Shown here: positions 1-11,797 of the stretch, piece by piece
Layout of the letters: each line of letters opens with the position of its first letter
Numbering within the stretch: position 1 is the stretch's first letter
From: Pomphorhynchus laevis
Lineage: Eukaryota > Acanthocephala > Palaeacanthocephala > Echinorhynchida > Pomphorhynchidae
Assembly (NCBI GenBank): GCA_012934845.2
Contig: WNNJ02003240.1
Span: 248,001 to 312,000, forward strand
DNA length: 64,000 nt
Direction of reading: 5' to 3'
Translations under genes and position numbers: made by a program
Notes under the pieces: generated by a model
What the model was told of the DNA's origin: nothing
Databases searched by the model: none
The model's input: only the letters and a program-made list of their open reading frames with translations

Positions 1-3000
1 CATCCTCTCGTCTATTGTCCCTGCGGATAAACCTTCCTTTTTCAAGGACATTTCTCCTGTCGCATTTATCCGTCTAAACAAATCTTCTCAATCTAATCCT
101 TCCCAGCCCCCTCTCCTAAAAATTATTTTCAAGCATCGCTCTCACGCGTCTTCTGTCCTCTCTCAACGATTCAAACTCATGTCATCTTCAACCACTCGAA
201 TTTTCCCCGATCGCGCCCCTTCTGAAATCGCTCAAATCTCTTCAGCCCGCATCGAAAAACGCCGTCGCGAGGAAAACGGCGAAACCTCACTTTCAATCCG
301 AAACATAGACGGAAATTTTCAAGTTGTCCACACCCGTTCAAAAGTTCGATGGCGCTCCATCTCTCCTATGTGTCTTCTCCACTAGACTCTTTCGCCACAA
401 CACACGGTTTCCGCCTAGGTATCCTTAACACTAGATCTATTCTCGATAAATCCGATCTTATCCTCAACCTATTCACCAAGCAATCCATCGATCTCTTCTG
501 CCTCACCGAATCCTGGCACTCAGATTCCGACGACCTTTCCATTCACCGTCTGCTCTCTACCGGTTGCTCCCTAGTCGAATCCGCCCGCCCCCTCAGCTCA
601 TGCCCTTCTAAATTCTCTAATCATGGCGGCATCGTCGCATTCGCGCGTCACCCCGCGTCTCTTCGCAAAATCAATCCCCCTTTCAGTCCTTGCTCTTTTG
701 AATTGCTCACTTGTCGTTATTCTAACCCGATCACTCTAGATCTCGCCATTGTATACAGTCCTGTTACATCAGCTCCTACATCCTTATTTTTTACCAAACT
801 CGCAGACCTTCTATCTCACTGTTCTTTGTCCTCAATCCCTTTAATCGTTCTTGGCGACTTCAACATCCGCCTCGACCGCTCCGCTTCCACTGAGTCCATC
901 CAGTTCATAACATTCTATCCAACAATAACTACAAACCCATCTCCACTGCCCCCACAGATATCCTTGGTGGGGCACTACATCATCGCTGTCCCCGATCATT
1001 TTGCTGCCTAAACCAACTGTCCATTTTCGATCCTAGTCTATCCGATCACTTTCTCGTCACCCTTGATCTCACTCGCAACCACACCCCTCCTCACACACCT
1101 ACAATCTTACGTCGCCATTGGAGAAATCTTTACCTCTCCCTTCTCCGCTCTGCATTACTAAAACCATTCTCTATCATTACCAACAATTACCAAAATCATC
1201 TCCTCACGATCTCGCCTTTCTTTTCGACTCTGAACTCACATCCACTCTCGATATTCTCTTGCCCTTCAAGTCTCACCCACACCGTCGCTTGCACCGTGCC
1301 CCATGGTTTGACATCCAATGCCTACTATCAAAGCGTCGACTCCGCCATGCTTTTCGAGTCTATCACCGCTCTCTCAGACGTGATTTCCGCTCGATCACTC
1401 CGTCTTTCCGTGATTCCTATCTTGCTCTTCGCCGGTCTCATCTCAACCTACTACGTACCAAATGCAACTCCTTCTGGCAGCATAAAATCATCACTTCATT
1501 CAACTCTAAGACTCTCTGGCATACTTTTAACTCAATCCTTGCTCGCTCCTCTTCGCCGTGCAACATCAATACCAATGATTATTCGTCATTTCTTCAGACT
1601 AAAGTATCCACGCTGCTCTCTCACACCCCGGTCTCCATCCTATCCGACTCTGCGCAGTCTAATCTCATTCTTCCGGAACTCTTTCATCTTCTCCCTGTCT
1701 CACCTACAGAAGTATCATCTGTCCTCATGTCCTTGCCCAACAAAACCTCACCTGCCGATCCCCTGCCTACTCACATATTAAAATCTATATGCTCATCGAT
1801 ATTCCCATTTCTCACAACCTTGTTTAACTCGTCCATCCGCAGTCGTATCTTCCCTTCACACTGGAAATCCGCAATCGTTCGTCCCCTTCCTTAAGAAACA
1901 ATCGCTCGACCCCTCCCTTCCTTCTAGCTATCGCCCCATTTCACTACTCCCTACTCTTTCTAAGCTCTTAGAACGCCTCATCTTAATACAAATCAACGCT
2001 TATCTCTCCTCATCCAATCTGTACCCTCCTTTCCAATCCGCTTTCCGCTCTAATCACTCGACAGAAATCGCATGCATAAAAGTGTACAACGACTTACTCA
2101 TTTCTCGAGACAAGGCTCTATATAGTGTTCTCATCTCCCTCGACCTCTCCTCCGCATTCGACATTGTCGACCACTCCGTCCTCCTTTCTCGCCTTCGTTA
2201 TGATTACGGCTTTTCTTCCTCCTCCGTAGCAAGGTTTGCCTCATATCTTTCCGACCGCCACTTTCGCGTCTGTTCTAATTCATCATCTTCCCCTCCAATC
2301 CCTATTTTTTGCGGGGTCCCACAAGGTTCAGTCCTAGGTCCCCTGCTTTTCTCTCTTCTGCTTGGCGATCTATCTCCGTTTATCAAACCTTACTCCTTTA
2401 AGGTACTGCAATATGCCGATGACATACTAATCTATGCTCATGCACCCGCACATCGCATACACGATATCGGCATTTCTGCCTTCAACTGTCTTTCTTCTAT
2501 CTACAAACGTCTCTCCAATCTCCATCTCGTTCTAAACCCCGAAAAGTCCAAAATAATGTGGATCCTCCCCCGTAAACCAAACATATCTCCTCCCACTGTA
2601 TATTTTGCCTCATCGATCATCCCCATAGTCCACAATCTCACTTTCTTAGGCTTCCATTTCGATGATCACCTTTCCCTTAAACCCTTCGTCCGTGACAAGG
2701 TCCGCTCATCTAACTTAATTCTCCGTGACATCCGCCGTATCTACCCCCTTATCGACTTCCGTTCTTGTATGTCTCTTCTTTCATCGCTTCTTTTCCTTAA
2801 AATCGATTACTGCCTTAGCCTTTTCGCCAATTCTCCAAAATCCATCATCCTACCCCTACAACGAATAATCAACACCGCCGTTCGAGTGCTCTTTCGTCTC
2901 CGTCGCTTCGACCACACATCCACATATTTTGCCCAACTCTCCTGGCCCACCATCCACATCCGCATCAAACTCCGCCTTCTTCTCGTTACCTTTCGTCTCA

Positions 3001-3324
3001 TCGCTGTCGGCTCACCATCGTTCATCAACCTTCCTTTCTTAGACGATACTCGCCCCACCTCGCTATCGCTTCGTTCCTGTCATACCTTCTTACTCCACGT
3101 TCCTAATTACTCCAACAACTACGGTCTCCGATCCTTCCTCGTCGCCGCCTCACTCGCCTGGAATCAACTCTCTCTCGACGTCCGCCGCGCCCCCTCCTTT
3201 ATCACATTCAAACACCTCCTCCGTTCACACCTTCTCGACACCTGATTCACAGTCTTGTTTTTTTTGTGGTCATGTAAGCGTGCGCTGGCACGCATTTGCC
3301 ACGTTAAAATAAATCCTTTTTTTT
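1..3324 (+). mobile_element. LINE family A, copy 1 (CR1/L2/Jockey group), 5' cut by window edge
   Basis: This non-LTR retrotransposon is read left to right. The first 350 bases encode the end of ORF1 (around the residues ARIEKRRREENGETSLSIRN). Then comes an apurinic-type endonuclease domain at 349-1011, with NTRSIL, TESWHSD and GDFNIR. Reverse transcriptase follows at about 1118-3245, with DLSSAFDIVDHS, GVPQGSVLGPLLF and QYADDILIY. ORF2 is split over several frames, so the copy is dead, although the last 387 codons are open. The 3' end is a conserved GC-rich tail (TGGCACGCATTTGCCACG) followed by TTAAAATAAATCC and a T-run. The sense strand is strikingly rich in C and T. The DLSSAFD and GVPQGS motifs place it near CR1/L2/Rex elements; the exact clade is inferred. 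Other copies lie at 4.3, 36.6, 48.6, 57.2 and 58.7 kb. Confidence 0.93.
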
Positions 3325-3660
3325 AAAGTAAATTAGTTAAGCACGATCGTCGAACAGTGAATCCATGTGGATATGGGTTCATCTGATTTGATTGACACAA
3401 TAAGTTCACAACATACCTATAGATTATCAGTTCGAAAAATTTACTGACAATACTAGTTAAGCTCAGTGGTCTGTAATTTTCAGGATTGTGCATGGCACCC
3501 TTTATTAAAACCGGAACTACAATCTCGCATTTTCAGTCCGGTGGTATTTCGCATTTATCAATTGACATTGGAAACAGTTCAGTTAATGTCACAGTTAGCA
3601 TGGATCTTAAAGCTCTAAGCAGAAAGAGATAAATTTATCAGGACCGGGAGATGATTTGAT
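3325..3660 (-). mobile_element. LINE fragment (family D), reverse transcriptase fingers
   Basis: Read on the minus strand, this stretch encodes a degraded reverse transcriptase start. It has a PGPDKF-like piece near 3640, then WKCEIVVPVLIKGAMHNPENYRPLSLTS, and HGFTVRRSCLTNLL near 3330. These match the fingers region of CR1/Jockey-type LINEs (WK.A.VVPIFKKG, NYRPISLTS, QHGFR). The reading ends where the T-run of LINE A copy 1 begins, so copy 1 probably inserted into this older element and the rest lies left of the window. No intact frame remains. Confidence 0.7.
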
Positions 3661-4312
3661 CGATAATCGAGATGATGACCGAATCCTTGTCGTGTACTAG
3701 CGAATTCATGGTTTCGTATAACAAATCCGTGGTTGTGTATATTTAAAGTTAATAAAATGATAAATTGAATATTGAGGTGCAAATTTATTATGGCCTCATA
3801 TAAATGAGGCCTCAAACACGAGATATCACAATACCACAATTAAAGAATTATTTTAAAAACGTAGGATCGTTAATATATTATATTTTTCGTTTCAATTATT
3901 ATATTTAAAGCAATTTCATTAGAATCTAAAATTGATATTGGATCTGCTTTATTTTCTTGTATTAACCGTCGTCATTACAAGATATTCAAATTGCCTTCAT
4001 TTAGTAGTTATAAAACAATAACTTTCATTAAAATGACAAATTGAATTTTGAGGTGCAAATATATTGTGTTAATGCATTTATGTTAACACATTTTATTAGG
4101 TATTATATATAATTCCTCATATTTATGTACCTTATAAAGATGAGGTGCATAACATTATTGTTAAATTCATAAAATTATTATTAATTGTTAATAATATTAT
4201 TGTTAATCTCGATAATTAGGTCTAGAGTGAGCATTGCGCTGGCTCAAGCAGCTTCGATGTATATACGCGCTACACGAATACCTATACGTGAACAACTACA
4301 GAGTAGTTGTTC
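3661..4312. other. AT-rich stretch without a gene
   Basis: I see no coding signal here. A roughly 38-bp phrase centred on AAATTGAATATTGAGGTGCA occurs twice, near 3758 and 4038. The right end holds a small perfect inverted repeat, GAACAACTAC-aga-GTAGTTGTTC (4290-4312), exactly at the junction with the next LINE fragment. Confidence 0.6.
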
Positions 4313-5036
4313 TCCTCCCACTGTATCTTTTGCCTCATCGATCATCTCCATAGTCCACAATCTCATTTTCTAAGGCTTCCATTTCGATGATCACCTTCAT
4401 AAACCCTTCGTCCGTGACAAGGTCGGCTCGTCTAACCTAATTCTCCTTGACATCCGCCGTATCCGGCCCCTTATCAACTTCCGTTCTTGTATGTCTCTTC
4501 TTTCATCGCTTCTTTTCCTAAAATCGATTACTGCCCTAGCCTTTTCGCCAATTCTCCAAAATCCATAATCCTACCCCTACAACGCATAATCAACTCCGCC
4601 GTTCGAGTGCTCTTTCGTCTCCGTCGCTTCGACCACACATCCACATATTTTGCCAACTCTTCTGGCCCACCATCCACATCCGCATTAAACTCCGCCTTCT
4701 TTTCGTAACTTTTTGTCTCATCGCTGTCGGCTCCATCGATAATCAACCTTCCTTTCTTAGACGACACTCGCCCCACCTCGCTATCCCTGCGTTCCCGTAA
4801 TTCCCTCTTACTCCACGTTCTCAATTACTCCAACAACTACGGTCTCCGATCCTTCCTCGTCGCCGCCTCACTCGCCTGGAATCAACTCCCTCTCGACGTC
4901 CGCCGCGCTCCCTCCTTTATCACATTCAAACACCTCCTCCGTTCACACTTTCTCGCTACATGATTTACATTTTTGTTGGTTGTGGTCATGTAAGTGTGCG
5001 CTGGCACGCATTTGCCACGTTAAAAAAATATTTTTT
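4313..5036 (+). mobile_element. LINE family A fragment (3' part of RT and tail)
   Basis: This is a 5'-truncated and decayed copy of the 3' end of LINE A. It encodes pieces such as FANSPKSIILPLQRIINSAVRVLFRLRRFDHTSTYF, close to copy 1 at 2800-2940. It ends with the family tail TGGCACGCATTTGCCACG and TTAAAAAAAT. Small deletions relative to copy 1 break the frame. Confidence 0.9.
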
Positions 5037-5252
5037 AGGAGAGCTCAACTCACAAATATATAATCGCAGGAATTCGGATCTTTTGGGAGCTAAGAATTTT
5101 AATGATATTCAATAATACAATATAATAACGGATCAATGGTTTGATTTTGTGAACTATCGGCCTATTTCCGGGAACCTACAGCTGTGATTATTATTTTGTT
5201 TAAATAAAAAAAAATTTATTAAAAAAATTAATAATAACAATATTATTGTTAC

Positions 5253-5832
5253 GTGGAAGCTGAATATCTCCAGCTTAGCATCCGTTTCAACTGCAGAAAG
5301 AATTCAGATGACTGGATCAAAACGTATTGCAACTTAATGACAGAAGGGGAAATTTCAGCATGCTCAGCCGTTTTTGACGATGTGACAAAATTAGCAGTGC
5401 TTGCACCAGACGACGTCAAACAAGGTACACATGTAAAACAGATAGTTCAAAATCTTCACCCGCCGGCCTGCTGTCCTTTAAACGATATCCTCTTGTCTGC
5501 AAAGCTCCAAAACGCTCATGGCCATAACATTTACTGATTCTACGCATTAGATGAAAACTCAATCATCAGAGCCTGTGAGTTCATAAAATGAGGCGCTAAT
5601 CCCTCAGGTCTTGACGCGATCGCTTGGAGACGAATGCTCACAAAATTCGGCGTTCAATCTCGAAACTTAACACGGTCGCTGGCTGACTTTGCGATTCTCC
5701 TGCAAGCTGAGCAACTATCCTCGTAATTTCTAGAGGCCTTCAATGCATGCCGCCTAATAGCTCTAGAGAAGAAAGATGGAGACATAATACCAATCGGTGT
5801 ATGTGACACCGCGAGACAAATCAAAAATTATT
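5253..5832 (+). mobile_element. Fragment of an RLE-type LINE (N-terminal linker and RT start)
   Basis: The first frame (5253-5535) contains MTEGEISACSAVFDD followed by LAPDDVKQG and NLHPP. Downstream, after stop codons, comes SGLDAIAWRRMLTKFG, then FNACRLIALEKKDGDIIPIGVCDTARQI. This order (a 'grey-zone' linker, a P/SG-D-WRR motif, ACRLI..KK, PIGV) is shared with the larger element at 40.8-43.9 kb, whose N-terminal part reads NGRISAAMRILEG and NPRVACPEL. It is typical of a widespread invertebrate non-LTR group that carries a C-terminal endonuclease instead of an apurinic one; the group assignment is my inference. The copy is truncated at both ends. Confidence 0.65.
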
Positions 5833-6063
5833 AGACAATGAAGCAATTATGAATGAATCCGAACCTAAAAATTCTGCTTTTTTTATCACAACGTCACAAT
5901 TTGAAATCAATACGGAAAGAAATCTTCCACTAGGTACTTTACGCTATACTTCGTTAATTTATAGTATCACCTACTGAACACCATTAATTTGGTAGATGTA
6001 TTTTCAAATGGTTTTAAAAACGTCTTTGAATTTATCTATAAGTCAAAATTATTAAATTTTCAA

Positions 6064-6081
6064 GAAATTTCGATATTTTAG
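6064..6081 (+). other. 3' splice acceptor abutting the ATG of the ATP5MK-like gene
   Basis: The sequence TTTCGATATTTTAG ends exactly one base before the start codon at 6082. Either a 5'UTR intron or a spliced-leader addition site would look like this. The same arrangement is seen at 24745 and 30313. Confidence 0.5.
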
Positions 6082-6276
6082 ATGACTCATGAAGTGGTTG
6101 AAATACCGGCCGAGGTCGCAAAGAAGTTAAATGGCTGGCGTAAATATTATAATCCATATACGATCATTGGACGACGTAATATGACTCTTGTGTCCTGGAC
6201 CTTATTTGGATCACTGATTTATCTTGGCATTCGATCAATCAAAAAGAAAAACGCAAACTTGGCTACTACTGATTAA
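6082..6276 (+). CDS. ATP5MK: ATP synthase membrane subunit K (DAPIT)-like protein
   Basis: A 64-residue protein. Residues 14-28 read LNGWRKYYNPYTIIGRRN, matching the conserved G-x-KKYFNSYTxxGRxN block of DAPIT/USMG5. A single hydrophobic segment follows (about residues 31-48, LVSWTLFGSLIYLGI), then a basic tail (RSIKKKN). DAPIT proteins are usually about 55-60 residues with one membrane helix; they sit in the inner mitochondrial membrane at the peripheral F1Fo ATP synthase stalk and help dimers form. The N-terminus is slightly longer than usual. The ATG lies directly after TTTTAG, so the transcript probably has a spliced leader exon. No intron is needed inside the frame. Family identity rests on the motif and on length and topology; function is by homology. 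Confidence 0.75.
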   Translation: MTHEVVEIPAEVAKKLNGWRKYYNPYTIIGRRNMTLVSWTLFGSLIYLGIRSIKKKNANLATTD

Positions 6277-6835
6277 CTGCTTATAGACTTGTTCAACGAT
6301 ATAAAATGAAGTTTTTAGTATTACAAAAACATTTCTAGTTTGAGATATAAAGGTTGCCAATTCTTCTATCTATATACAAGGCAACGTAGTAAATCAACTT
6401 TTTAAATGTTAGTTTTAAATTGATTTTACCCACAAGAGAACAGCAATAATTTATTTATCGACCTAAATTATCTTTTTGTATGAAGAAGAATTCATAAAAG
6501 AATAATAAAAGAGTGGAATTCGATTTTTTTAAAATCGAATTCCAATCCTTTAAATCTTTTATTACCTAAATTTTAGTAGGGTTCTATCGAAATTCACTTT
6601 ATGGTTTTGAATCGTGTAAAGAACATGATATTAAAATGACTAATGAAATTCCCACTCTACTGATTAGTGAACGACGTCCCATTATTATTGTTTATAATGG
6701 GATTTTAGTCTGTCTAATGTAATCAAATTTTTATTGTATTCCAAAAGTTGGTTAGGAATTGTAATTGACCTGTAGTTATTAATCTAGTCATATTAGATAT
6801 CAGATATAAAATATACAATTAACATTAGGCACTTG
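6277..6835. other. 3' flank of the ATP5MK-like gene, no further gene seen
   Basis: AT-rich sequence with no convincing reading frame. One inverted repeat stands out near 6517-6543: GGAATTCGATTTT and AAAATCGAATTCC are perfect complements separated by one or two bases. Confidence 0.5.
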
Positions 6836-9394
6836 TGGTAGATAAATTAAATAATTTAATGAATTATTAGTTTTATAAATTGAATCAATTAAATACATAA
6901 TTGTGATATTATCAAAGATTAAATCAATTAGACACATAATTGTGATTTTATTAAATAAAATCGATTAAATAGATAATTGTGATGATATCAAAGATCAAAT
7001 CAATTAAATTCAAATTGTGATGTTATCAGAGATTAAATCAATTAAATACATAATTGTGATGTTATCAAAGATTAAATCAATTCAATACATAATTGTGATG
7101 TTATCAAAGATTAAATTAATTCAATACATAATTGTGATGTTATCAAAGATTAAATCAATTAAATACATATTTGTGATATTATAAGAGATTAAATCAATTT
7201 CACAAATAATTGTGATGATATCAAAGATCAAATTAATTAAATACATAATTGTGATGTTATCAGTGATTTAATCAATTAAATACATAATTGTGATGTTATC
7301 AGTGATTTAATCAATTAAATACATAATTGTGATGTTATCAAAGTTTAAATCAATTAAATACATAATTGTGATGTTATCAAAGATTTAATCAATTCAATAC
7401 ATAATTGTGATGTTATCAAAGATTAAATCAATTAAATACATATTTGTGATATTATCAGAGATTAAATCAATTTCACAAATAATTGTGATGTTATCAAAGA
7501 TTAAATCAATTAAATACATAATTGTGATGTTATCAGTGATTTAATCAATTAAATACATAATTGTGATGTTATCAAAGTTTAAATCAATTAAATACATAAT
7601 TGTGATGTTATCAAAGATTTAATCAATTCAATACATAATTGTGATGTTATCAAAGATTAAATCAATTAGACACATAATTGTGATTTTATCAAATAAAATC
7701 GATTAAATAAATAATTGTGATGCTAGCAGGGATTAAATCAATTAAATTCAAATTGTGATGTTATCAGAGATTAAATCAATTAAATACATAATTTTGATGT
7801 TATCAGTGATTAAATCAATTTCACAAATAATTGTGATGATATCAAAGATCAAATCAATTAAATACATAATTGTGATGTTATCGGTGATTTAATCAATTAA
7901 ATACATAATTGTGATGTTATCAAAGTTTAAATCAATTAAATACATAATTGTGATGTTATCAAAGATTTAATCAATTCAATACATAATTGTGATGTTATCA
8001 AAGATTAAATCAATTAAATACATATTTGTGATATTATCAGAGATTAAATCAATTTCACAAATAATTGTGATGTTATCAAAGATTAAATCAATTAAATACA
8101 TAATTGTGATGTTATCAGTGATTTAATCAATTAAATACATAATTGTGATGTTATCAAAGTTAAAATCAATTAAATACATAATTGTGATGTTATCAAAGTT
8201 TAAATCAATTAAATACATAATTGTGATGTTATCAGTGATTTAATCAATTAAATACATAATTGTGATGTTATCAAAGTTTAAATCAATTAAATACATAATT
8301 GTGATGTTATCAAAGATTTAATCAATTCAATACATAATTGTGATGTTATCAAAGATTAAATCAATTAAATACATATTTGTGATATTATCAGAGATTAAAT
8401 CAATTTCACAAATAATTGTGATGTTATCAAAGATTAAATCAATTAAATACATAATTGTGATGTTATCATTGATTTAATCAATTAAATACATAATTGTGAT
8501 GTTATCAGAGATTAAATCAATTTTACAAATAATTGTGATGTTATCAAAGATTAAATCAATTAAATACATAATTGTGATGTTATCAGTGATTTAATCAATT
8601 AAATACATAATTGTGATGTTATCAAAGTTTAAATCAATTAAATACATAATTGAGATGTTATCAAAGATTAAATCAATTAAATACATATTTGTGATATTAT
8701 CAGAGATTAAATCAATTAAATACATATTTGCGATGTTATCATATATTAAATCAATTAAATACATAATTGTGATGTTATCAGTGATTTAATCAATTAAATA
8801 CATAATTGTGATGTTATCAAAGTTTAAATCAATTAAATACATAATTGTGATGTTATCAAAGTTTAAATCAATTTAATACATAATTGTGATGTTATCAAAG
8901 ATTAAATCAATTAAATACATAATTGTGATGTTATCAGTGATTAAATCAATTTCACAAATAATTGTGATGATATCAAAGATTTAATCAATTAAATACATAA
9001 TTGTGATGTTATCAAAGATTAAATCAATTGAATATATAATTGCGATGTTATCAGAAATTATATCAATTAAATGGATAATTGGGATTTTAATTAATATTAA
9101 ATCAATTTAATATTTAATTGCGATGTTATCAGAAATTAAATCAATTAAATACATAATTGTGATGTTATCAAAGTTAAAATCAATTTAATATATAATTGAG
9201 ATGTTATTAGATATTAAATCAATTAAATACATATTTGTAATGTTATCAGAGATTGAATCAATTAAATTCATAATTGTGATATTATCAGAGATTAAATCAA
9301 TTAAATTCATAATTGTAATATTATCAGAGATTAAATCAATTAAATACATAATTGTGATGTTATCAAAGATTAAATCAATTAAATACATAATTGC
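6836..9394. repeat. 39-bp minisatellite with higher-order organisation
   Basis: About 65 tandem units of 39 bp, built on AATCAATTAAATACATAA and TTGTGATGTTATCA. Units differ at fixed positions, giving recognisable types (cagTGATTTAATC, caaAGTTTAAATC, caaAGATTTAATC with TTCAATAC, a unit with TATTTGTGATATTAT, a unit with TTTCACAAAT, and a basic unit). Runs of these six types recur in the same order starting near 7300, 7882 and 8228, so a 234-bp higher-order unit has been duplicated. Because 39 is a multiple of three, some frames stay open, but the encoded MYLIDLISDNITI-like repeats are a by-product and I do not call a gene. Confidence 0.95.
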
Positions 9395-10569
9395 GGAGGC
9401 AAACTTTTTTGTTACAGCCTGTACATTTTGCTTGTAAGTAACAGTCATTGATTAAAATATAGTATTTTAACCTGATTAAAGCTGATATCAGTCTTTTATA
9501 AACACGCAATCTCAATTAATGAAACTTTCTGTAAAAACGTGTTTTTTTACTTCTGCTTTTTTATATAGCAACATCCAATCTCCTTGTGTATTATAACACC
9601 CTTTATATACTTTGAACAGTACAAAGTTTGATTTTCGTACAAACTAGTCTTTAGGCACAGAATTAACGTTTTACTCTTATTTGAGCTGTTTAATCATAAT
9701 GTTATGCTGCAATTTGATTCTATTAATTTCCCTTTTAGATGCGGTACTACCGTTAAAATCATTTTGAACATGGTGCAATCGATAAAAGTTGATTTTGTCT
9801 ACTCGTCAACGCAAACGAATAATCCTTAATTTATAGCAACTCTTTATCCATTAATAAAATGCCTTATAGTCATTTGTGTTTATAAAAGACTAAAAAACTT
9901 GTTCTATTAAATTAATAAATTTCTAGATTCTGAGTTGTGTTTTCTTCATTCTGATCGTGATATGAATGTGAGCTACGATAGCCACGATTATGTTTGTGTG
10001 ACGAGACGTCATACTTTGTGATGCTGCCGATTCTAATTATGAATGCTATTATTACCTGTTGGTTTCAACTATACAAATCACAATGTGTCCACAGTTTTAC
10101 CTTTGAATATATCTTATCCTGCTAATGTAGAAGGAATACAGGTATTTAGAAATTAAATCCACTTCATGTTCGTTTCTAATAAAGCAGTTTTCTTAGTAGA
10201 ATGCACATTTGATTTTGATAGCTAATTCTATGAAATTGTTGTCATAGCTTTAATATATTTAGTACACAAACTGTTTTGAGCATCATATTCTAAAAGTATT
10301 TCCTTTATTCCATTTTTGTGTTGATTACACTGAATCGTTTGTATTTATATTTGATTGATAATAACAGTCTGATATTTATGTTAAAACAGTAAATTCTTAC
10401 ATCGAAATGAATGTTCGATTTAATCCAACATTCCAATCAGTGAACCTGCTTTAATAAATTTGTTATTTTGTACTTCAACTACAAAATATTGTTGAATAAA
10501 GCGACGATGCGTTAATCTGGAATGTTGATAATTAATCTTTAATTCTGTATAGCAATTTAATCTATAGCT
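9395..10569. other. Gene-poor AT-rich stretch
   Basis: I find no supportable coding exon, RNA gene or recognisable repeat. The missing first exon or exons of the ZIP transporter could lie here, but none can be picked with confidence. Confidence 0.5.
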
Positions 10570-11110
10570 ATCAAAGTTTATTAAATAGATGTCGTTGTAC
10601 ACCTTTACTGTACAACTTGCATTTAATTCGTTTTAATTGATTTATTGAATGATGTGTGATTGCCGATGAAATCAGAGAATATATGCGTAGTAAATATACA
10701 AGAATGGCCGCAAATATTTTTGGAGCACTGCATAACCCAAAACCCAGCCGTGTCGAACAGTAGGTTTTTGCATCGTCATTGACTAATTGGTATTTCCAGC
10801 ATTCTTGGCAAACTCTAATTTGTAAGTAGGCGCTCTTCAGATCAAGTACTTTACACATCCACCACATTATCTCCATCAACGAATGGTTGCTTCACATATT
10901 TCTGTATCCTGTTCTGTATGGAAACTTATATATTGATTTAGCTCTTTAAAGTCTAGCACAGACCTTACTTTCTTTTTAAACTTATGAAATACCGCCATCA
11001 AAGGAATGACGCCCTCTTTAATGTCCTCGCGCCACTTCTGAAGTATGCCTTTATCGATCCATTTTTGAATTTGATTTTTAAACGCTGATAGATTTCTGGG
11101 TTTTCAATGC
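10570..11110 (-). mobile_element. LTR-type retrotransposon reverse transcriptase fossil
   Basis: A minus-strand remnant of a reverse transcriptase of the LTR-retrotransposon kind, recognised from the block LDLKSAYLQI and, further on, TRLGFGLCSAPKI, with a KKVRSVLDFKELN-like stretch before them. The family within LTR elements is uncertain. It is a broken, partial fossil with no recognisable terminal repeats nearby, and it looks old. Confidence 0.6.
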
Positions 11111-11797
11111 TGGAATGATGTGTGATACCATTTTTCAAAACAGGATGGTGATCTAATGACAGATCACAAATTATGAGCTAATACAAGTCAAAAATTAAAA
11201 CACCTATAAACGATTGTTAATCAAAATACTGAAATCAAAAAGTGTATATTACTTTATTCAATTTGTCTCAGTTGATTTTTTAAATTATTTAATTAAAATA
11301 TTTATTTTAAATTAAATTATTTTATAATTATTCATTAAATTATTATTTTAAAATATAATTAGCTGATGTTATGCAAACTTCTTAATAGAAAGCAAAATAA
11401 ATCAAATTATTTTACAGATCACAAATATAAACGATTATTAATCAAAATACTAAAATAAGAAAGCGTATATAACTTTATATTTAACTCGTCTCGATTGATG
11501 TTTTGATTTATTTATTCGAAGTTTAAAATTATCTTTCTTTGATTATCTATCCGTAAAAATAAATATTTTCGAATGATAACTGAGCTGAGATAATGACTTT
11601 TGTTGAAAATCTGAAATACTAAGCCATATATCTATTGAAGTGATTAGAAAATCTGAAGTATTCAAATTTATTATCGTAAATTAATGAACTGTACTATTTT
11701 TGTAGGTATCGGGTTTTTATAAATTTCAATTGCAAGATATATATTAAACGGTTGCTACTGGTTCATTACACTAATTTCAACGTTTTTCGTTTCTTAG
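11111..11797. other. AT-rich upstream region or intron of the ZIP gene
   Basis: The phrase AATCAAAATACT(A/G)AAAT.A.AAAG.GTATATNACTTTAT occurs twice (near 11218 and 11440), a local duplication of about 70 bp. No coding signal was found. If the ZIP gene has an upstream exon, this is the intron before exon 11798. Confidence 0.4.

Noticed and set aside
1296-1781. Alternative frame of 161 codons inside LINE A copy 1, and similar long frames on both strands of other copies
   Set aside because: Shadows of the LINE reading frame produced by its C/T-rich composition.
6836-9394. CRISPR-like array
   Set aside because: Units are continuous without unique spacers, and the context is eukaryotic.
9185-9448. 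Open frames encoding MYLIDLISDNITI-like repeats
   Set aside because: A by-product of the 39-bp minisatellite, whose length is divisible by three.
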